From positions 75,467-139,466 of the forward strand of contig DATAUD010000062.1 in the NCBI GenBank assembly GCA_036268455.1: DNA of 64,000 bases, in the 5' to 3' direction. Positions 18,089 through 26,659 of the stretch are shown one piece after another; positions within the stretch are counted from its first letter, which is position 1; every line of letters begins with the position of its first letter. The stretch comes from DATAUD01 sp036268455. GTDB taxonomy: Bacteria; Verrucomicrobiota; Verrucomicrobiia; Limisphaerales; Palsa-1400. The notes beneath the pieces were generated by a model. That model saw only the letters and a program-made list of their open reading frames with translations, searched no databases and was not told where the DNA came from. A program made the translations under genes and the position numbers.

Positions 18089-18126
18089 GACTTGTCAATT
18101 ATGTATTCGTCCAGCAACGTCATGCC

Positions 18127-18426
18127 ATGATTGCAGCTTTTTTAAGAGCACCGGATGGACAGTTCGACATTCGGCAGGTCGTCATCCTGTTGTTTTGTTC
18201 GGGGATGGATTTTTTTCTGGTGCGCTACACCTATCAAGGTTTGAAAACTGGCCGGATATTGTATGGACTGGAGCGATGGAGTAATAGACGACTTTACGCC
18301 GGGCGCGAGACGAGTCCGGCGGGATTTTGGTTTGTTGTCTGTTATTATTGCGTTGGAATGGCGATGTTCAGCACACTAGCCGTTGCATTTTGCTTTTTTG
18401 GATTGGCAGGCAAGATGCCAGACTGA
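18127..18426 (+). CDS. Small two-segment membrane protein, function unknown
   Basis: A 99-residue protein with hydrophobic segments at about 17-33 and 67-93, joined by a basic, tyrosine-rich loop (YTYQGLKTGRILYGLERWSNRR). It matches no family I recognise. It follows the sulfotransferase gene by 38 bases on the same strand and may be at the end of that transcription unit. Small proteins of this kind are frequent in accessory regions. Confidence 0.5.
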   Translation: MIAAFLRAPDGQFDIRQVVILLFCSGMDFFLVRYTYQGLKTGRILYGLERWSNRRLYAGRETSPAGFWFVVCYYCVGMAMFSTLAVAFCFFGLAGKMPD

Positions 18427-18493
18427 CTATGACTCGGCCTAACAAAATCGCCGCTCCCCGCCCCTGTGCGTGCCTTCGGCGTCAGGCTCCATT

Positions 18494-18988
18494 ATGACCA
18501 TTAACTGCAATCTCACAAAATCGGATTGTCGAGCAATGCGAAGATATGTCAGTTTCAAGTATCGCAAGATTCACTGGTATTATGCATTTCTTCTTGTCTG
18601 CCTTCTCGCATCCAGTTGGTTTAGCAATAGGCCAGGAGCAACAATGACCGCGAAAGTTATTGGATTGATTGGGATTGTGATTCTTTGGGCGATACTGATC
18701 GTCATTTTTCGGGTATTTCTCAAGGTCATGAACAAGTTCAGAGGCGGACAGTTTCGCGGGTCTATCGGGCCTCACCTTTTTGAAGTTAGCGAAGATGGTT
18801 TCACCGAATCGAACGCCGACGGCAAGATAGAATTACGGATCACGGGCATTCGACATATTGGCGAGACGGACACGCATTTCTTCGTCATCACTACGACCGG
18901 TAGAGGTCATGTTTTACCAAAGCGAGATTTTCAGGATTATAATGCCCTACATTCATTGCAGGCGAGAGTGACGAAACGCAGAGGTTAA
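18494..18988 (+). CDS. YcxB-like membrane protein
   Basis: A 164-residue protein. The basic N-terminal segment RRYVSFKYRKIHWYY leads into two transmembrane helices (about 30-45 and 55-80). A cytoplasmic beta-rich domain follows with HLFEVSEDGFTESNADGKIEL and a late FFVITTTGRGHVLPKRDF. This order (short tail, two helices, PH-like domain ending in a conserved -P-R/K-R-aromatic element) is that of YcxB-like proteins, whose function is unknown. ATG 18494 is preferred over the upstream GTG at 18470. Confidence 0.6.
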   Translation: MTINCNLTKSDCRAMRRYVSFKYRKIHWYYAFLLVCLLASSWFSNRPGATMTAKVIGLIGIVILWAILIVIFRVFLKVMNKFRGGQFRGSIGPHLFEVSEDGFTESNADGKIELRITGIRHIGETDTHFFVITTTGRGHVLPKRDFQDYNALHSLQARVTKRRG

Positions 18989-19051
18989 TAAGTCGCCAAT
19001 CTCGCGCCGGCCCTGTTTGACAGCGCTCCATACCTGGACGAAGTTGGGTGT

Positions 19052-20305
19052 ATGACCGACTTTTCTCCGTTTCTTGCCGGAGCTTCCCCCAAAAGTCCTC
19101 GATTGCATTTTAGCCGGGCCTTTACGTTGATCGAACTGATGGTGGTCATTGTTCTGGTGGCATTCCTCGCCGCGCTTCTCCTGCCCGCGCTTAGTGCCGC
19201 CAAAAAGAAAGCCTTGCGCAACAGCATGAATTCCGAAAATCCAGCCGCCGCGGTCGCCCAGCAGGAAACCAGGACCACGCAGGAAACCGCGCCGCAGCGT
19301 TCGCCCGCCACTCTCAAGAGTTTCACAGCCACGATCTTCCTTCAACCGGGCATCAGCGTCGGGACCGTTGATCCTGAATCCATCTACACCGCCCAGATTC
19401 AGACCGAATTCCAAGCCTTCAACCCCTCCGGCAATGGCGAGTGCGAAGTGCTTTTACCCTTGCCGCCGCAGATCATCTCCCTGGCGGACCTTAACGTCAC
19501 CGTCAACTCCAGGCCCAGCGAATCCGTTGAAATTCGCGGCGGCAAACTCGTCTGGTTCGGTCCCCTGCCCTCTGACCCGACGCCGATGACCGTCACTTAC
19601 TCCGCCGTCGGCAAAGGGCTTTACAACATTCAACCCCCGCCCAGCGGAATTCTTGACACGTTCCACATCGACCTCACCGCCGTCGGTTCCGACGTGCGGA
19701 TGCTCGAACTTTCGCTCCAGCCCACCAAATACGTACGCCGCAGCGACCAGACCGTTTATACATGGGATTACAAACGACTGCTTTTTGGGCGGCCCATCGC
19801 GCTGGACGTGCTGGGAATCGCGCCGATCGACCGCCTGGGAGAATTAACCTGGCTTGGCCCCGCCAGCGTGGTGCTCTTCGGGCTGTTGCTTGGCCTGATC
19901 GCACACGGATTCAACGTCCAAAACTTCGACCGATGGATGCTCCTGCTGATTCTCGGGACCTTCACAGGCGCGTATCCGTTAATGTACTTCGCGCAGGAAT
20001 TCATCCCACTTTACGCCGCTATTTTTAGCGCGTCAGCGTTCGTCCTGTCGGTCATCGCCGTGCGCGCGATCACGATCATCGGAGTTCGCATGGCTATATT
20101 GGGCGTCCTGATACCCGCCGCCGCCATACTCGGACTAACCCTCATTGCCGCCATACATCCCCGCCTTCAAGGCATCCTTATCACGGGCACGGGCATTGCC
20201 TTCTTTATCGTCGCGATGGTGCTGATGCCGCGGCTCAAACTTCAGCGTCCCATCCGCCCGAGGCCTCCTACTCCGCCGCCGAGAACCACCCCAGGTCCCT
20301 CGTAG
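19052..20305 (+). CDS. Prepilin N-terminus fused to a CreD-like polytopic membrane protein
   Basis: A 417-residue protein. Residues 22-55 form a complete type III (prepilin) signal: SRAFTLIELMVVIVLVAFL with Glu28 at position +5, then a hydrophobic helix. The middle (about 85-250) is a soluble beta-rich domain. The C-terminal 150 residues contain five hydrophobic helices and a Pro-rich tail (RPRPPTPPPRT). The transition VYTWDYKRLLFGRPIALDVLGIAPIDRLGELTWLGPASVVLF resembles the membrane part of CreD-like proteins in composition. Prepilins normally have one helix only, so this fusion is unusual. Function is unknown. Confidence 0.65.
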   Translation: MTDFSPFLAGASPKSPRLHFSRAFTLIELMVVIVLVAFLAALLLPALSAAKKKALRNSMNSENPAAAVAQQETRTTQETAPQRSPATLKSFTATIFLQPGISVGTVDPESIYTAQIQTEFQAFNPSGNGECEVLLPLPPQIISLADLNVTVNSRPSESVEIRGGKLVWFGPLPSDPTPMTVTYSAVGKGLYNIQPPPSGILDTFHIDLTAVGSDVRMLELSLQPTKYVRRSDQTVYTWDYKRLLFGRPIALDVLGIAPIDRLGELTWLGPASVVLFGLLLGLIAHGFNVQNFDRWMLLLILGTFTGAYPLMYFAQEFIPLYAAIFSASAFVLSVIAVRAITIIGVRMAILGVLIPAAAILGLTLIAAIHPRLQGILITGTGIAFFIVAMVLMPRLKLQRPIRPRPPTPPPRTTPGPS

Positions 20306-20308
20306 CGC

Positions 20309-21170
20309 TCATTCCTTCAACCGGAAAAACAGACTGCCGGAGGATGGCACAACAATGCTGACGCTATTGGTGCCGGTGCTCGTAGTAATTGGAAGGCCGG
20401 ACGTTGACCAGTTCGACCTGGCAAGCGTTGGATTGGTTTGGAGGACGTAATTGCTCGCGGATGCGGGCCAGGAAATATAAAGATTCCCGGCGCCGACGCT
20501 CGTCATCAATTTTGGCGCCGCGGACGGAAAATTAATCGTATTGACGAGCAAGGTCATTGTGCCGTCGAAATTCGCCACGGCCAGGTCCGGCTTGCCGTCG
20601 CCGTGGACATCCAGTGACACGGCGGCTTGCGGCTGCACACCGACGTTTAACAACGCATAAAACGAGAACACTCCGCCGCCGGCGTTCGTCAGCACCGTGA
20701 GAGTCCCATCGGTTTTGTTGACGCTGATTAAATCCGGCAAACCATCGCCGTTCACGTCCACGACCGCCGCGACACGGTTAGGCTGGGGGCCGGCGCCCAG
20801 CGATTGAGTCAGCCTGAAACCGCCGCTGCCTTTATTGATGAGCACGTTCACTCGATTGCTATAGCTCGCCATTGACATCCACAGCCGCGATTCCGTAAAC
20901 GGCGTTTGGCAACTGAATCGTGCTGTTCGACGCAAAAATCCCAACGCCGTTGTTGGTGAAGATGAAAATGGTGTCGGACGTGCCATTCCCGAGAATCACG
21001 TCCGGGTAGCCGTCCCCGTTGACATCCGCCACAACGAGGGAAGTTGGACTCGCGTTCGGCGGAGAATAAGTCGCGGACATGAAGCCGATGCTTTGGGCGC
21101 GGGCCGAATTATTTGAAACGACGAACAGGCACGAAATCAGCCCGAGCAGCGCAATGCAATGTCTTTTCAT
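20309..21170 (-). pseudogene. Frameshifted secreted FG-GAP/VCBS-repeat protein
   Basis: Two minus-strand frames together make one protein. The first (21170 down to 20859) has a signal peptide and one repeat unit, VVADVNGDGYPDVILGNG, and stops after AAVDVNG. The second continues in another frame from about 20880 to 20309 with further units (VVDVNGDGLPDLISVNK, VSLDVHGDGKPDLAVAN) and a C-terminal domain ending in FFRLKE. The calcium-loop motif after AAVDVNG is incomplete, so several codons appear to be missing as well as the frame being shifted. FG-GAP repeats fold into extracellular beta-propellers. A sequencing error could explain the shift but less easily the missing codons. Confidence 0.7.
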
Positions 21171-21423
21171 AAATCAGCCCAGCAAGTTGAATGGTTTCTC
21201 CCGACGACGAAAATCCTAGGGAAGAAAACAGGCTCCCGTCAATCAAAGAGTGAGTAAGACCCTTCGCTGAAACCAGTGCATCCGTTGCGCAGCCAAGCGC
21301 AACTATTGCGCGTCCTCATCGCCATATTGCGCGAGAAAAAGCGGGTTTCGCAGGGGAAAAGGCCCCTTTTCCCAGTTGGCACACAAGTCGCTTGCATGTC
21401 GGTGGCTTTAAAGAAAGACGCTT

Positions 21424-21654
21424 ATGAATACGACCATATTGAATTATCCGGGTTTTCAAACTTTGCCAAAAGGAGCCAAGCAGATGCTTCTGTTTTCCGA
21501 GACGCATTTCTTTGACCCGCCCGCGCCTCATTACGCGGAGGAAAACGTAGCAGTCGAAGAAGCGCGCGCCCGCGGAAACACGTTATTCAGGGTCATTCCT
21601 ATCCATTCTATTTTCCCGGCCCCGCAACGCATCGAAATCACCCTCTGCGCTTGA
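21424..21654 (+). CDS. Small hypothetical protein
   Basis: A 76-residue reading frame starting MNTTILNYPGFQTLPKGAKQMLLFSETHFF, with a purine-rich AAAGAAAG about 5 bases before the start. The opening pattern looks like a short conserved protein rather than a chance frame, but I cannot name a family. The C-terminal third is less convincing. It stands alone in a gene-poor stretch between decayed genes. Confidence 0.4.
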   Translation: MNTTILNYPGFQTLPKGAKQMLLFSETHFFDPPAPHYAEENVAVEEARARGNTLFRVIPIHSIFPAPQRIEITLCA

Positions 21655-21975
21655 TTAATAAAGTAAGTGTGAACGATTCCGGCGGCGAGGCAGTTCCACT
21701 TTCTTAATTTTCGACCGCACTTCCATTTCAATTTCCCTCTCTATGCGGGCCCGATCCTGCTCGGAGGCGTTGGCTAATTCCTGGGCGCGTGACGCCCGCA
21801 ATTCGTCGGTCAGACGTTTTATGTCCACCTTCGGGACGGCGTAACCGCGTGGCACTATTTGATTCATAAGAATATCGGCATGACGAGTAACTGCCTGTTC
21901 ATGCCATAACCAAAGAACGGCTTCAATTTTGTTTTCGTCGCGACACTTTAACGCTAAACGCAAATCGGCTAACAC
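21655..21975 (-). CDS. Hypothetical charged protein
   Basis: A 106-residue frame, helix-rich with many charged residues (for example ELANASEQDRARIEREIEMEVRSKIKKVEL). It starts with GTG at 21975, which overlaps the stop codon of the SRPBCC fragment upstream on the same strand (GTGTTAG), a coupling that would fit a former two-gene unit. Codon use looks coding-like, but no family is recognised. Confidence 0.4.
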   Translation of the reverse strand: MLADLRLALKCRDENKIEAVLWLWHEQAVTRHADILMNQIVPRGYAVPKVDIKRLTDELRASRAQELANASEQDRARIEREIEMEVRSKIKKVELPRRRNRSHLLY

Positions 21976-22244
21976 GAAGACCGGAACGCGATTGCCTCTC
22001 CTGTTTCGAGGAGGCTCTTGAGACTGCTCAAGACGGCCGGCCAGCCGTTGTTAATACCACGGAATGTATTCGGGTTCTTCTCGATGTCGTCCGGCAAAAG
22101 GTTTTCGTGGATCAAGCGGAGCCTCACCTGCGGACCCATCGGCGTCAGTTCGTAGGTGACGCGAGAGAGGCTGTCACGCTTTTCGGCTATGGCGATTTCA
22201 GCGAAAAATATTGGATGGGCTTTCGCATCGAGATTGAAAGGCGG
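21969..22244 (-). pseudogene. C-terminal fragment of an SRPBCC (AHSA1-like) protein
   Basis: An open minus frame without a plausible start encodes 91 residues that read as the end of an SRPBCC/AHSA1-type lipid-binding-fold protein: SRVTYELTPMGPQVRLRLIHENL, then NTFRGINNGWPAVLSSLKSLLETG. A TGA precedes it in frame at 22245-22247, and the N-terminal half of the domain is not found in any frame just upstream. The gene is therefore broken. Confidence 0.6.
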
Positions 22245-22389
22245 TCAATGCTTTGTAATAACTGGCGTTCCAGTTCCGTGAGGGTCTTGGACGCTTGGTC
22301 TTCCTTGGGACGGCGCAGACCGGTCCACACAGAACCCCTGCGTAAATGTTTGCGCAAATCGGTTGTTTGGAATAAACCCATGTGCATTC

Positions 22390-23775
22390 ATGGAAGCTAA
22401 GACTCAATCCCCCGCTGCTCCAGCCCTCCCCATTTCCAATTCCTGGTGGGCCCCGCTGGACCGCTACCAAAGGCAGGTCTTCATCCTGGCGACGCTGGCG
22501 TGGCTCTTCGACTGCCTTGGCCAGCAGGTTTTCGTCATCGCCCGCAACCCCGCCATTCTGTCTCTGATGCCCGCCGGGACCTCGGCGGTGGTTTTGAAAA
22601 CATGGGGCGGATACGTCACCAGCATATTCGTGATTGGGTGGGCGACGGGCGGTTTGATTTTTGGCGCAATTGGAGATCGAATCGGCCGCGCCCGATCATT
22701 GGCGATCACGATTCTGCTATACGGCCTGTGCACCGGGCTCTCGGGCTTTTCGACGAACATTGTTGACTTTTGCATCTATCGTTTTATCACCGGATTGGGA
22801 GTCGGCGGGGTTTTCGGGCTTGCCGTGGCGCTTTGCGCGGACGCATTGCCCGACCGTTCCCGCCCGCCTGCTCTCGGCCTTTTGCAAGCGCTCTCGGCGG
22901 TTGGAAACATGATCGCGGGGATCGCCGCGGTGGCTCTGGGCTATCGCAAATTGTTGAACCCGAATAGTGGCGACGCCTGGAGATCGCTCTTCATTTTCGG
23001 CGCGATTCCCGCATTGCTGTGCGTCGCATTCCAATTCCGCCTCAAAGAGCCGGAGAAATGGGTGACTGCCCGAGCCCAAGGCAGGATTACCGGCGTGCGA
23101 TTTGGCTCGTACGCATCTCTCTTTGGCGAAGCGCGCTGGCGGAAATCCGCCTTGTTCGGAATGCTTTTGTGCGTGGCGGGCGTCGTCGGTTTGTGGGGAA
23201 TCGGCTTCTTCAGTCCCGAGCTGGTCGGATACGTGACCACGAAAAATATTCCGCCCGCCGAATTGCCCGGCCGCAGATTGATGTGGGTGGGCGTCACGAT
23301 GATTGTGCAAAACTTCGGGTCTTTTCTTGGAATGATGGCGTTCACCAAATTGGCGCAACGGCACGGAAGAAAGAAAATTTTCGCGCTCTCGGCAATCTGC
23401 GCGTACATCAGCACGGTGGTGGCGTTTAAATTTCTGACGCATCCGTGGCAAATCTTTGTATTCTGTCCGCTGATGGGATTCTTTCAACTTGCGTTGTTCG
23501 CCGGTTTCGCCATTTATTTGCCGGAACTTTTCCCATTGCGGCTTCGAAGCACCGGCGCCAGTTTCTGTTACAATGTCGGACGCTTCGCCGCCGCCAGCGG
23601 CCCATTCACCCTGGGCGTATTGCAATTCCATTTGGCGCAAGGCGCCGTGACTCCCGCCGCGAAGATGGACGCCTTCCGCGACGCATGTTGCTGGGTGGCT
23701 TCCATCTATCTGCTGGCCCTGTTGGCGTTGCCGTTTCTGCCGGAAACAAAGGGCCAACCATTGCCGGAGGATTAG
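22390..23775 (+). CDS. Major facilitator superfamily transporter
   Basis: MFS sugar/metabolite-type permease of 461 residues with twelve predicted membrane helices. The loop 2-3 signature reads FGAIGDRIGRARSL and the loop 8-9 counterpart KLAQRHGRKKIFALS. The helix 4 region RFITGLGVGGVFGLAVAL resembles the sugar/H+ and aromatic-acid symporter branch. ATG 22390 gives the usual short N-terminal tail. A long periplasmic loop carries ELVGYVTTKNIPPAELPGR. It is followed after 5 bases by a glycosyltransferase gene. The substrate cannot be predicted. Confidence 0.85.
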   Translation: MEAKTQSPAAPALPISNSWWAPLDRYQRQVFILATLAWLFDCLGQQVFVIARNPAILSLMPAGTSAVVLKTWGGYVTSIFVIGWATGGLIFGAIGDRIGRARSLAITILLYGLCTGLSGFSTNIVDFCIYRFITGLGVGGVFGLAVALCADALPDRSRPPALGLLQALSAVGNMIAGIAAVALGYRKLLNPNSGDAWRSLFIFGAIPALLCVAFQFRLKEPEKWVTARAQGRITGVRFGSYASLFGEARWRKSALFGMLLCVAGVVGLWGIGFFSPELVGYVTTKNIPPAELPGRRLMWVGVTMIVQNFGSFLGMMAFTKLAQRHGRKKIFALSAICAYISTVVAFKFLTHPWQIFVFCPLMGFFQLALFAGFAIYLPELFPLRLRSTGASFCYNVGRFAAASGPFTLGVLQFHLAQGAVTPAAKMDAFRDACCWVASIYLLALLALPFLPETKGQPLPED

Positions 23776-23780
23776 CACCG

Positions 23781-25076
23781 ATGAAGATTCTCGTATTGAC
23801 AAATCTCTATCCTCCGCACCACGCGGGCACCTTTGACAACCATTGCCAGACGGTGACCGAATCGTTGCGCTTGCGCGGACATTCCATCGGCATTCTCACT
23901 TCCAGTCATGGCCTGCGCAACGAACAGGTGGACGAAGACATCCATCGGCGGCTCCAGCTTAACGGCGTTTACGGCCATCCGCTTGTCACGTCCTATCAGC
24001 ATATGAAGGACCTGGAGTTGCACAACAACGGCGCGCTCACGGATGCCATCGAACATTTTAAGCCCGACGTCGTGCATGTCTTCAGCCTCAACGGCATTTC
24101 CAAATCGCTCGTGTTCACGTTGTATAATTCCAAACTGCCCGTGGTGTACGACGTGTTCGACCATTGGCTTTCGGCCAACGTGCGCGAAGATCCGTGGCTG
24201 CGTTTCTGGAATGCTCCCTCCCTGCCTATTCTTACCCAATCCAGCCGCAAGGCGCTCGAGCTCAGCGGCGAACGCGGACGTCTCGATTCATCCGCTCCGA
24301 CTCGGATGGCGCGGGGCTACGAGCGGTTGCCGACGCTGTTCGGTGATACCGTGAAGCTCGCTTCCATTGGCGGATTTCGTTTCGACCGCATTTATTTTTG
24401 CAGCCACGCGCTCAAACAATTGACAGAACACCAGGGCTTTTGTGTCAATCATGCCGAAATTATTTATCCTGGCATCACGTCAACTTACATTGGGGACATC
24501 AAACCTCCGAGCGCGCCGATGTCCAAGTTCCTCGTGGTGGGCCGCCTCGATAAACACTGCGGCGTGATGACCGCTTTGAAAGCCTTGAAAATCGCGCGAA
24601 AGGCCGGGCTGAAAATCACGATGGATATTTACGGACGCGGTGAATCCAGTTACATGGCGGACCTGCGGTCGTTCGTCGTCGCCAACCAATTGCCCGTCGA
24701 ATTTCTGAACGTGTCCAACGCCAACACCGACATGTCCTCCGTTTACAAACATCACGACGTGCTTCTGCACACGCCGGAATGGGCGGAGCCATTTCCGTTT
24801 ACCCCGTTGGAAGCGATGGGCTGTGGGATGCCCGTCATTGGCGCGACATCCGGCGGGGCCGAGGAACTGCTCCATCACGGGGAAAACTCACTGACTTATC
24901 CGCCCGGGAACGCCGAGCAACTGGCCGCCCGCATGCAGGAACTTTTAATCTCCCCCGCCCTGCGCTGCCAAATGGCCGAGGCGGCGCAATCGGAAGTGCT
25001 GGCAAAATTCAACGATGCAACCGTCATCGACCAGGTCGAAAACTTCCTCACCGTCTCGCAATCTCAGACGAATTAG
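23781..25076 (+). CDS. GT4-family glycosyltransferase
   Basis: A GT-B fold, family 4 glycosyltransferase of 431 residues. The N-terminal domain begins MKILVLTNLYPPHHAGTFDNH, the acceptor-side glycine-rich start. The C-terminal nucleotide-sugar domain has SKFLVVGRLDKHCGVMTALKA and the donor-binding segment EPFPFTPLEAMGCGMPVIGATSGGAEELL, which supplies the E-x7-E motif. The donor sugar and acceptor are unknown. ATG 23781 is chosen because it starts the Rossmann strand; the long upstream frame is the shadow of the MFS gene. Its 3' end overlaps the convergent murA end by 4 bases. Confidence 0.88.
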   Translation: MKILVLTNLYPPHHAGTFDNHCQTVTESLRLRGHSIGILTSSHGLRNEQVDEDIHRRLQLNGVYGHPLVTSYQHMKDLELHNNGALTDAIEHFKPDVVHVFSLNGISKSLVFTLYNSKLPVVYDVFDHWLSANVREDPWLRFWNAPSLPILTQSSRKALELSGERGRLDSSAPTRMARGYERLPTLFGDTVKLASIGGFRFDRIYFCSHALKQLTEHQGFCVNHAEIIYPGITSTYIGDIKPPSAPMSKFLVVGRLDKHCGVMTALKALKIARKAGLKITMDIYGRGESSYMADLRSFVVANQLPVEFLNVSNANTDMSSVYKHHDVLLHTPEWAEPFPFTPLEAMGCGMPVIGATSGGAEELLHHGENSLTYPPGNAEQLAARMQELLISPALRCQMAEAAQSEVLAKFNDATVIDQVENFLTVSQSQTN

Positions 25077-26377
25077 CCCGGCGACACCCGCTCAATCCGC
25101 GCGCCCAGTTTGCGCAACCGCTCGTCGATTTGCTCGAACCCGCGGTCTATCTGTCCGATGTTCTGGATGACGGATTTCCCCTCCGCGCAAAGGGCGGCGA
25201 TCAGCATGGTGATGCCTGCGCGGATATCCGGGGTGCTGAGGCGCGATCCGTGCAATTTCGCCGGGCCGATGACCACCGCGCGATGAGGATCGCAGAGGAT
25301 GATGCGAGCACCCATCGCAATCAAACTGTCCACAAAAAAGAGCCGCGATTCGTACATCTTTTCGTGCATCAGCACGGTTCCCTTGCATTGCGTCGCCGTA
25401 ATCAGGGCGACAGACGTCATGTCGGCGGGAAAAGCGGGCCACGGAGCGTCGTCGATTGTCGGAATCGCCTCGCCCAGATCGTTTGCGATTTCCAGCGATT
25501 GGCCGCGCGGCACCAAAAGGTCCTTTCCCCGCGCCACAGTGCGAATTCCCAACTTCCCGTAAACATGGAGAATCATCCGCAGGTCTTCGTGGTTGACATC
25601 CTTGACGAGCAATTCCCCACCGGTCACCGCCGCGAGCGAAATAAAACTTCCGACTTCAAGATAATCCGGCGCGATGCGATGCCGGACGCCATGAAGGCGT
25701 TCGACGCCCTGAATTTTCAGGACATTCGAGCCGGTGCCGTCGATCCTCGCGCCCATTTCGGAGAGCATCCGGCAAAGCCCCTGCACGTGCGGCTCGCAGG
25801 CCGCATTGCGCAAAATCGTTTCTCCCTTCGCCAGCGACGCGGCGCAGATCGCGTTTTCCGTCGCCGTGACTGAGGCTTCGTCCAAAAGTATGTCCGCCCC
25901 TTTCAACTGCCGGGCTCGCAATTCAATGCCATCAGCGCGAACATCAACTTCGGCCCCCAGGGCTTGCAGCGCCATCACGTGCGTATCGAGCCGCCGCCGC
26001 CCAATGCGATCACCTCCGGGCCTCGGCAAAAGAACGCGCCCCGTTCGCGCGAGCAACGGCCCCGCCAAAGTGACCGACCCGCGCAACTTCACGCACAATG
26101 CCGGGGGCAATTCATTTTTCGGTTCGCTTTGGGCGCGCACCGTGACTGCGGCCTGACTCGACGATTCCACACTGACCCCCAGCGAACGAAGAATCTCAAT
26201 CATGACGGAAACATCTTCGATGCCGGGAAGGTTTTCCAAACTCACGGGTTGATCCGTAAGACATGCGGCCGCGAGCAACGGCAACGCCTCGTTTTTGTTG
26301 CCCTGCGGAGTTATTTCGCCCGACAGGGGAACACCGCCAGACACATCGAAAATGGAGTTGTTCTGATGGGCGCTCAT
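25073..26377 (-). CDS. murA: UDP-N-acetylglucosamine 1-carboxyvinyltransferase with Asp at the fosfomycin site
   Basis: First committed enzyme of peptidoglycan synthesis, transferring enolpyruvate from PEP to UDP-GlcNAc in the cytoplasm. The family KN pair is Lys28-Asn29 in GNKNEALPLLAA. The active-site loop, usually PGGCxIG, reads PGGDRIG, so Asp123 replaces the cysteine that fosfomycin alkylates. Later motifs TIDDAPWPAFPADMTS and the C-terminal RGFEQIDERLRKLGA are normal. ATG 26377 gives 434 residues and is preceded by a GG-rich site; the longer frame adds an unrelated N-terminus. Asp at this position is known in mycobacteria and chlamydia and gives intrinsic fosfomycin resistance. Confidence 0.9.
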   Translation of the reverse strand: MSAHQNNSIFDVSGGVPLSGEITPQGNKNEALPLLAAACLTDQPVSLENLPGIEDVSVMIEILRSLGVSVESSSQAAVTVRAQSEPKNELPPALCVKLRGSVTLAGPLLARTGRVLLPRPGGDRIGRRRLDTHVMALQALGAEVDVRADGIELRARQLKGADILLDEASVTATENAICAASLAKGETILRNAACEPHVQGLCRMLSEMGARIDGTGSNVLKIQGVERLHGVRHRIAPDYLEVGSFISLAAVTGGELLVKDVNHEDLRMILHVYGKLGIRTVARGKDLLVPRGQSLEIANDLGEAIPTIDDAPWPAFPADMTSVALITATQCKGTVLMHEKMYESRLFFVDSLIAMGARIILCDPHRAVVIGPAKLHGSRLSTPDIRAGITMLIAALCAEGKSVIQNIGQIDRGFEQIDERLRKLGARIERVSPG

Positions 26378-26659
26378 ACCTGTCCCCAGACAATTAAGAT
26401 TCGATACATATCGTGCACTTCGATGCAGTTCCGGTTCCGCTCCGAATCGGCCACGAATCGGATTGTTCCAAGACAGAATTACGCGCATTCCGTTCGCTCG
26501 CAAAGCCATTTTCGGATTCGGGTCGCTTTTTTTCGATTTCGCCTCAACATTCGGTTAATCTCGAATATTGATTTTTACTGAACAGGATTTAAAAAAGCGT
26601 CATTCGTAATTTGCTTTGAATTGACCCAGTTGTCACAAAGTAATGCTGTACCACCGACA

